From: Nitrospira sp.
GTDB lineage: Bacteria > Nitrospirota > Nitrospiria > Nitrospirales > Nitrospiraceae
Length of the DNA: 40,562 nt
Assembly (NCBI GenBank): GCA_024330925.1
Contig: JANDJK010000014.1
Coordinates: 1 to 40,562, forward strand
Direction of reading: 5' to 3'
Shown here: positions 36,263 to 40,562 of the stretch, in pieces
Layout of the letters: the number at the start of each line of letters is the position of its first letter
Numbering within the stretch: the first letter of the stretch is position 1
Made by a program: the position numbers and the translations under genes
Notes under the pieces: generated by a model
The model's input: the letters and a program-made list of their open reading frames with translations, nothing else
What the model was told of the DNA's origin: nothing
Databases searched by the model: none

Positions 36263-36614
36263 AACCCTTTAAAGAAAGGCGTTTCCCGTTCGGATAAGCA
36301 CCGAAGGGTGGCTGTTCGGGGCCAATGGCGGCTTCACAGGCATAGCCTGGCTCCAGGGGCCAGAGCAGGGAGCGGCCGGCTAGGTTGCCTCGCACGTGAA
36401 TGTATCGAAAGGTAACACCTAGGCGCAAGGCGTCGGCTTTAACCTTTTGGATACAACCATCCGCTGAATAGGCACGACGTGCGATCAGGATGGGATCGCC
36501 GGACTGCCTATGAAACATGACATATTCCTCAGCACAGCCGGTGAGGAATGCCATTGCGAGGACCAGCCAACCAGCCGTTCGTCTTGCTATTCTTAGAGGC
36601 TGTGGGTAATGCAT
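36258..36614 (-). CDS. Small hypothetical lipoprotein
   Basis: 118 residues. The signal peptide ends in lipobox FLTGC with the lipidated Cys at residue 27 (after RTAGWLVLAMAFLTG). The mature part is about 90 residues with two further cysteines (DGCIQK and YACEAA) that could form a disulfide. No family is recognised. It is in the same orientation as rsmA, 59 bases downstream of it, and is followed by an intergenic region of about 215 bases with inverted repeats. A GGGGAG lies about 13 bases upstream of the ATG. Confidence 0.6.
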   Translation of the reverse strand: MHYPQPLRIARRTAGWLVLAMAFLTGCAEEYVMFHRQSGDPILIARRAYSADGCIQKVKADALRLGVTFRYIHVRGNLAGRSLLWPLEPGYACEAAIGPEQPPFGAYPNGKRLSLKGS

Positions 36615-36673
36615 CGAACCATGGAGCTCCCCCTCAAGTGTACCATTTTATAACATTGCGATGGTGAATGGCT

Positions 36674-37471
36674 CTAGGGAGAGAGCAAATGGGTCAGTGC
36701 AATGAACTGCTCGATCGAGAGCGCTTCAGCCCGGATGGCCATAGGAAGCGCCAGCGTCTGGAGGGCTTTCACCACAAGCTCCTGCGGATAACCTTGATTT
36801 TTGAGGGAATTGACGAGGGTCTTCCGTCGGTGGGCAAAAGCGGCTTTGACCAAGGAGGCAAACCGGCGTTCGTCTTCCAGAATGAGGGGAAGCGTCTCTT
36901 TCATCTGCAAACGCAGAACAGCCGACTCCACTTCAGGCCTGGGCCAAAAACAATGGGTCGGGACGGTAAAGGATTTCGTCGCCGTTGCCGCATACTGAAT
37001 CATGACAGACAGAATCCCATAGTGAGGTGTGCCTGGTTCGGCTACCACCCGGTCCACCACTTCTTTTTGCAGCATCAGCACCATGCGCGAGAAACGCCCG
37101 CGCTGTTCGAGCAACCTGAATAAGAGGGGAGTGGATAGATAGTACGGCAGATTCGCTACCACGACCGTTCCGACGGGCAGCGTCTCCAAGGGATACTTCA
37201 TTGCGTCTCCGCACACCAGGTGAAGGTTGGGGCTAGTTCCATACCGTTCGGCTAAGTAGTTGGACAGACGGGGATCGATCTCGATGGCCGTAACGTGAGC
37301 GGCGACTCGACAAAGCTCGGCGGTTAAAATTCCGCGGCCTGGTCCGATCTCCAACACGGTATCCGTTGGGGCTAGGGCTGCCAGAGAGACAATGTTGCGG
37401 GCAATGTTGGGATCAATCAGAAAATGCTGGCCCAGGCGTTTCACTGGGGGAGGAGGCCGTGTTCCGTTCAC
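36674..37471 (-). CDS. rsmA: 16S rRNA dimethyladenosine transferase
   Basis: A 265-residue RsmA/KsgA methyltransferase, which dimethylates two adjacent adenines near the 3' end of 16S rRNA. The SAM motif LEIGPGRGILT follows the characteristic KRLGQHFLIDP start, and the catalytic NLPY is at 107-110 (VANLPYYLSTP). The C-terminal domain ends RAEALSIEQFIAL. The start is GTG 37471, three bases from the upstream stop. It is last in a tight minus-strand set after pdxA and a small hypothetical; rsmA and pdxA are neighbours in many bacteria. Confidence 0.95.
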   Translation of the reverse strand: MNGTRPPPPVKRLGQHFLIDPNIARNIVSLAALAPTDTVLEIGPGRGILTAELCRVAAHVTAIEIDPRLSNYLAERYGTSPNLHLVCGDAMKYPLETLPVGTVVVANLPYYLSTPLLFRLLEQRGRFSRMVLMLQKEVVDRVVAEPGTPHYGILSVMIQYAATATKSFTVPTHCFWPRPEVESAVLRLQMKETLPLILEDERRFASLVKAAFAHRRKTLVNSLKNQGYPQELVVKALQTLALPMAIRAEALSIEQFIALTHLLSP

Positions 37472-37474
37472 CGG

Positions 37475-37792
37475 TCAACCTCCGGGTTGAGAGGATTGAG
37501 CGAGGTGACTAGCCAAGGTCAGGAGGAAGGAGCGGTAACAGCCCACCAGAGCGGTGAATTCCTCCCCCAAGTCGTTGGTACAAGACGGACTTGGCTCAAT
37601 GGCGGCAAACACCAAGCCTTTTTGCCGACCGACGGTTTCGGTCAACAAAGCGGCGGTCTTGTTTCTCCATTGCGTGACCCGTTCCGCTCCGGCGATGGTA
37701 TTGAGATCGCGCAGTGTCTGTTGCGCCAGGGCGTCCAATTCTGCGAGTTGTCGCCGGACGACAGCGAGGGATCGAGCACGATCGTTTGTCAT
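37475..37792 (-). CDS. Small hypothetical protein between pdxA and rsmA
   Basis: 105 residues, starting at ATG 37792, which overlaps the pdxA stop by four bases (ATGA); its own stop is three bases from the rsmA start. Such close coupling supports a real gene. The N-terminal half is a charged helix (RARSLAVVRRQLAELDALAQQTLRDLN) that could form a coiled-coil; the C-terminal half has two Cys (PSCTND and LVGCYR). No known domain is recognised. The protein may act on one of its neighbours but nothing shows this. Confidence 0.6.
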   Translation of the reverse strand: MTNDRARSLAVVRRQLAELDALAQQTLRDLNTIAGAERVTQWRNKTAALLTETVGRQKGLVFAAIEPSPSCTNDLGEEFTALVGCYRSFLLTLASHLAQSSQPGG

Positions 37793-38853
37793 GAGAATGG
37801 GGCCTCCCGCTGCTCACGAGAGCGGAATGCGCGGTTGGCGGCGATAGTTGCAGCCAATTTGATCGCTTCAAACAGACTGCCGGGATCGGCGATGCCCTTG
37901 CCCACGATATCGAACGCCGTCCCATGATCGACCGACGTGCGGATGATCGGCAGGCCGACCGTCAGATTCACACAGCGGCCGAACGCCACCAGTTTTAACG
38001 GAATCAGCCCTTGATCGTGATAGAGGGCAACCACAGCATCATAGAGCCCCTTGGCTGCCTTCCCAAAGAGAGTGTCCGCTGGCAAGGGATCGCTGGCCTC
38101 GATGCCTTGGGCCCTGGCTGCCTGCGATGCCGGAAGGATCACGCGGGCTTCCTCATCGCCGAACAGTCCGTGTTCCCCTGCGTGGGGATTGAGCGCGGCG
38201 ACACCGATCCGAGGATGTTTGATTCCAAACAGATCTGTGAGCGCTGAGTGGGCCAGTCGGATGGCCCGTTCTATCTTGGCCTGCGTGAGAGAGGCCGGGA
38301 GATCCTTGATAGCGATGTGGGTGGTAGTAAACATGACGCGCAAGGGGCCGCCGACGATCATCATGCCGGATTCGTCGGTGCGAGTCAGGTCGGCCAGCAG
38401 CTCCGTATGGCCTGGATAGTGACAGCCGGCCAAGTTGATCGCTTCTTTGTTGATCGGCGCGGTGACGATGCCGTCAAGAGAGCCGGCAAGGGCCAACTCG
38501 ACGGCCTTCTTGATGAACGAGACCGACGCAGCACCGGTGACGGCCGAGGCGATGCCCGGTGTAAACGGTCCTAATGGACTGTCGAGGGGATCAAGGACCG
38601 CAAGAGTCCCCTCGAGCGGTTGGAATGACATGGGGCTCTCGATCGGTCGAACGGTCAAAGGCAGGCGCAGTTGTCGTATCGCTTGGTCCATCACGGTTGC
38701 CGATCCGATTACCATGAGCCGGCACAGAGAATGGAGGCTCCGGTCGGCGGCGGCTTTGGCGATCACTTCCGGTCCGATCCCCGCCGGATCTCCCATCGTG
38801 ATGCCGAGCAGGGGGAGGGGGGCGGATGGCGGTTGAATCTGTCCAGCTGTCAT
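37789..38853 (-). CDS. pdxA: 4-hydroxythreonine-4-phosphate dehydrogenase
   Basis: A 354-residue PdxA, the NAD-dependent oxidation step of the deoxyxylulose-5-phosphate-dependent pyridoxal phosphate pathway. Conserved blocks: GITMGDPAGIGPEVIAKA, the metal-binding His of GHTELLAD, LNPHAGEHG and YHDQGLIPLKL, with the conserved His residues present. The length is slightly above the usual 330. The stop overlaps the next gene by four bases; the exchanger gene ends 15 bases upstream of the ATG. Confidence 0.95.
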   Translation of the reverse strand: MTAGQIQPPSAPLPLLGITMGDPAGIGPEVIAKAAADRSLHSLCRLMVIGSATVMDQAIRQLRLPLTVRPIESPMSFQPLEGTLAVLDPLDSPLGPFTPGIASAVTGAASVSFIKKAVELALAGSLDGIVTAPINKEAINLAGCHYPGHTELLADLTRTDESGMMIVGGPLRVMFTTTHIAIKDLPASLTQAKIERAIRLAHSALTDLFGIKHPRIGVAALNPHAGEHGLFGDEEARVILPASQAARAQGIEASDPLPADTLFGKAAKGLYDAVVALYHDQGLIPLKLVAFGRCVNLTVGLPIIRTSVDHGTAFDIVGKGIADPGSLFEAIKLAATIAANRAFRSREQREAPFS

Positions 38854-38868
38854 GGTCGGCCCTGATGG

Positions 38869-39876
38869 TTATGGGCGAAGAGCAAGGTACACCGTGTATC
38901 CGATGTAGAGCAAGGCGCCGCTTCCGAGGAGCCAGGCGCGCCAGTAGCCGCCGATGAAAAGCTGGAGCAGGTAAAAACTCGCCGCCTGCAGGGCCAGCAC
39001 CATCGTCGAACTGGCCGAAGCCGTAATCACCCAATCGGTGCCGATCAAGCCGACGGAAACCGGGATGGTGCCTTGAAAGACCATCGCCCCCGTGACGTTG
39101 GCGACGGCCAGCCGGTCCTTTTTACGGTAGAGCCAGAGAAAACTGTTCGACATCTCGGGCAGTTCGGTCGCGAGAGGGGCGATGAGGAGTGCGAGCAACA
39201 AGGGAGAGACGTCAAAGGCGCCGGCCATCGATTCCGTCGCCGTCACGAACAGGTGCGCCCCCAAAATCAGTCCGGCCAGGCCAGTCAACGTTTGCAGCCC
39301 GATCATCAGGCGGGGGGGCGTCGCCTTGGATTTGGCGAAGATCAGCGGCTCAAGCTCGCTGCCTGCGCCGTCTTCCTCGGGCGCGCTCAATTTGAGCCTC
39401 ATGTAATAGGCATAAAGGCCAAGGAGAACCAGCGCGGCCAGCAAGTGCACGAGGCGGTAGGAACTGTAAATACAGCCCAAGGCGATGATGTAGCCGGCCA
39501 GAAAAAATCCCAGATCCGTGACTACTTCACTGTAGTTCAAATGGAACCGCGCCGTGCGTTTCCCGGCCCAGGCGTACAGCAGCAGGAGGAGGGCGAGAAG
39601 GGGGAGGACCAACGTGCTGAGCATGAACGGCGCTCCTAGAATCGCCCCCAACCCGACGTCCACCTCGTCCTGGCTTTCTCCAAAAAAGATCGCGATGATC
39701 GGGATGGATGTTTCGGGCAAGGTGGTGCCGATAGCGGCGAGAATACTGCCCACGGCGCCTTCCGAAATGCCCCATCGTTTGCCGAGCCATTCGATGCCGT
39801 TGGTGAACAATGCGCAGGCGCCCAGTGTCACGGCGATGGAGACAAGAAACAGCAGTGCATAAAACAACGCGTTCAT
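38869..39876 (-). CDS. Calcium/cation antiporter (CaCA superfamily)
   Basis: The frame extends to 40014, but the first 46 residues are antisense-like, charged and inside larC; ATG 39876, overlapping the larC stop by four bases, gives a clean membrane protein of 335 residues. Two alpha-repeat signatures are visible: GAVGSILAAIGTTLPETSIPI (first half) and LLALLIAPLATELPEMSNSFLW (second half), the ion-coordinating regions of Na/Ca and cation/proton exchangers. About ten membrane helices are expected. The counter-ion and specificity are not fixed. The coupling to larC may be transcriptional convenience or cation supply. Confidence 0.88.
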   Translation of the reverse strand: MNALFYALLFLVSIAVTLGACALFTNGIEWLGKRWGISEGAVGSILAAIGTTLPETSIPIIAIFFGESQDEVDVGLGAILGAPFMLSTLVLPLLALLLLLYAWAGKRTARFHLNYSEVVTDLGFFLAGYIIALGCIYSSYRLVHLLAALVLLGLYAYYMRLKLSAPEEDGAGSELEPLIFAKSKATPPRLMIGLQTLTGLAGLILGAHLFVTATESMAGAFDVSPLLLALLIAPLATELPEMSNSFLWLYRKKDRLAVANVTGAMVFQGTIPVSVGLIGTDWVITASASSTMVLALQAASFYLLQLFIGGYWRAWLLGSGALLYIGYTVYLALRP

Positions 39877-40562
39877 ATGTTTGAACCGTCGAGCGGATCG
39901 TTCCTTTCTTTTGTCGTACGTCGTTCCGTCCTCCGACCGGCGTGATAGATGCGGCAGGCCTCCTCCATCACGTGTCTGAGAGGCAGTCCGGTGCGGTCGG
40001 CGATGGCCTTGCAATCACGATACTCGGGAGCCGCCTTCTCCATTCCATCGACCGTCGTGGCAACCTTCATACGGACTGTCCCGCTGGAGACCTTCACCGG
40101 CACGACGCGCCGGGGGAGCACACGTCTGGACAGTTCTTGCACACGCACGCCGAGCGTGGTCGTTTCCTTGAACAGCACGTCGAGGATCGCCTCGCTCCGT
40201 TCCGGCGCCGCCAGGCAAGTGAGAACCACGCCGGGCCTGCCTCGTTTCATGATGGCCGGGGTCAGCGCGACGTCCAAGGCTCCGACTTGAAACAGACGCT
40301 CCATCACATGTTCGTAAACCTGTGGTGCCAAGTCGTCCACATTCGTCTCGATCTGCAGGATCCGCTCCATCAGCGGTTGGCCGGAGGTGGCTTCGGAGAG
40401 GAACACACGCAACACGTTCGGCCACTGTTCTGGGTTGTGATCACCGGCGCCGTATCCGACGGCGGCGATTTTCATCGTCGGAGTCGAACCGAAATCCGAT
40501 ACGAGGGTGCGCAGCAGCGCCATGCCCGTTGGCGTGGTAAGCTCGCAACGTGGTCCCTCAGC
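39873..40562 (-). CDS. larC: LarC-type nickel insertase, C-terminal part (5' truncated by the window)
   Basis: The frame continues to the right edge; the edge region reads AEGPRCELTTPTGMALL, matching the conserved E-L-x-T-P-T-G block of LarC (DUF111), so the real start is beyond the window. The visible 229 residues contain the block IETNVDDLAPQVYEHVMERLFQVGALDVALTPAIMKRGRPG and later ETTTLGVRVQELSRRVLPR, both typical. LarC completes the nickel-pincer nucleotide cofactor by inserting nickel; the cofactor serves LarA-type racemases. LarB and LarE are not in view. The last residues (about 25) are charged and variable. It heads the larC-exchanger-pdxA set. Confidence 0.93.
   Translation of the reverse strand, partial: AEGPRCELTTPTGMALLRTLVSDFGSTPTMKIAAVGYGAGDHNPEQWPNVLRVFLSEATSGQPLMERILQIETNVDDLAPQVYEHVMERLFQVGALDVALTPAIMKRGRPGVVLTCLAAPERSEAILDVLFKETTTLGVRVQELSRRVLPRRVVPVKVSSGTVRMKVATTVDGMEKAAPEYRDCKAIADRTGLPLRHVMEEACRIYHAGRRTERRTTKERNDPLDGSNI

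Overview
The window reads as chromosomal DNA from a Gram-negative bacterium, most likely a Nitrospira-type member of the Nitrospirota. That is an inference from the high-GC codon use, the protein styles and the mixture of genes; no taxonomic marker is present. Gram-negative envelope genes are common: a PilY1-like pilus protein, several lipoproteins, an outer-membrane barrel, a lipid A-type glycosylation module and PdxA/LarC-type metabolism. I found no phage, insertion sequence, CRISPR array, rRNA or tRNA.

Layout. Bases 1-3460 (+) hold the 3' part of a PilY1-like gene followed by a lipoprotein with three Ig/cadherin-like domains. Bases 3524-6047 (+) are a housekeeping run, phoH-ybeY-ftsY, linking RNA metabolism, rRNA maturation and SRP targeting; phoH ends in an odd, hairpin-rich tail. 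Bases 6266-10769 (+) hold an M1-type metallopeptidase, an overlapping TolB-like lipoprotein and a PAP2 phosphatase. Bases 10841-14522 (-) hold a secreted hypothetical, a short family 2 glycosyltransferase, a LAB_N membrane protein and an ArnT-like glycosyltransferase, which look like one envelope-glycosylation pathway. Bases 14758-19713 (+) hold a MidA-like methyltransferase, about 1 kb without a recognisable gene, and a large PAS hybrid histidine kinase. A secreted HEAT-repeat protein follows on the minus strand.

Bases 21482-26601 (+) are the F1 part of ATP synthase, atpHAGDC, with no F0 genes (atpB, atpE, atpF) beside it and with hairpins on both sides of atpG. Downstream come an RluD-type pseudouridine synthase, a small hypothetical, a 59-residue zinc-ribbon protein (-) and a GNAT acetyltransferase. 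Bases 28953-32446 (-) are a znuABC-type metal importer followed by a small outer-membrane barrel. Divergent from it lie anmK (cell-wall recycling) and a membrane-anchored DUF2726 protein.

After a second gene-poor stretch (34334-35109) the minus strand carries a response regulator with a GGDEF domain, a small lipoprotein, and a tight operon transcribed larC-caCA exchanger-pdxA-hypothetical-rsmA. larC runs off the right edge.

The strongest leads are the F1-only ATP synthase cluster with its atpG-flanking hairpins, the GT2/LAB_N/ArnT-like module, the outer-membrane protein next to znuABC, and the structured phoH tail. I see no clear signature of a wholly new system; these are testable local anomalies.
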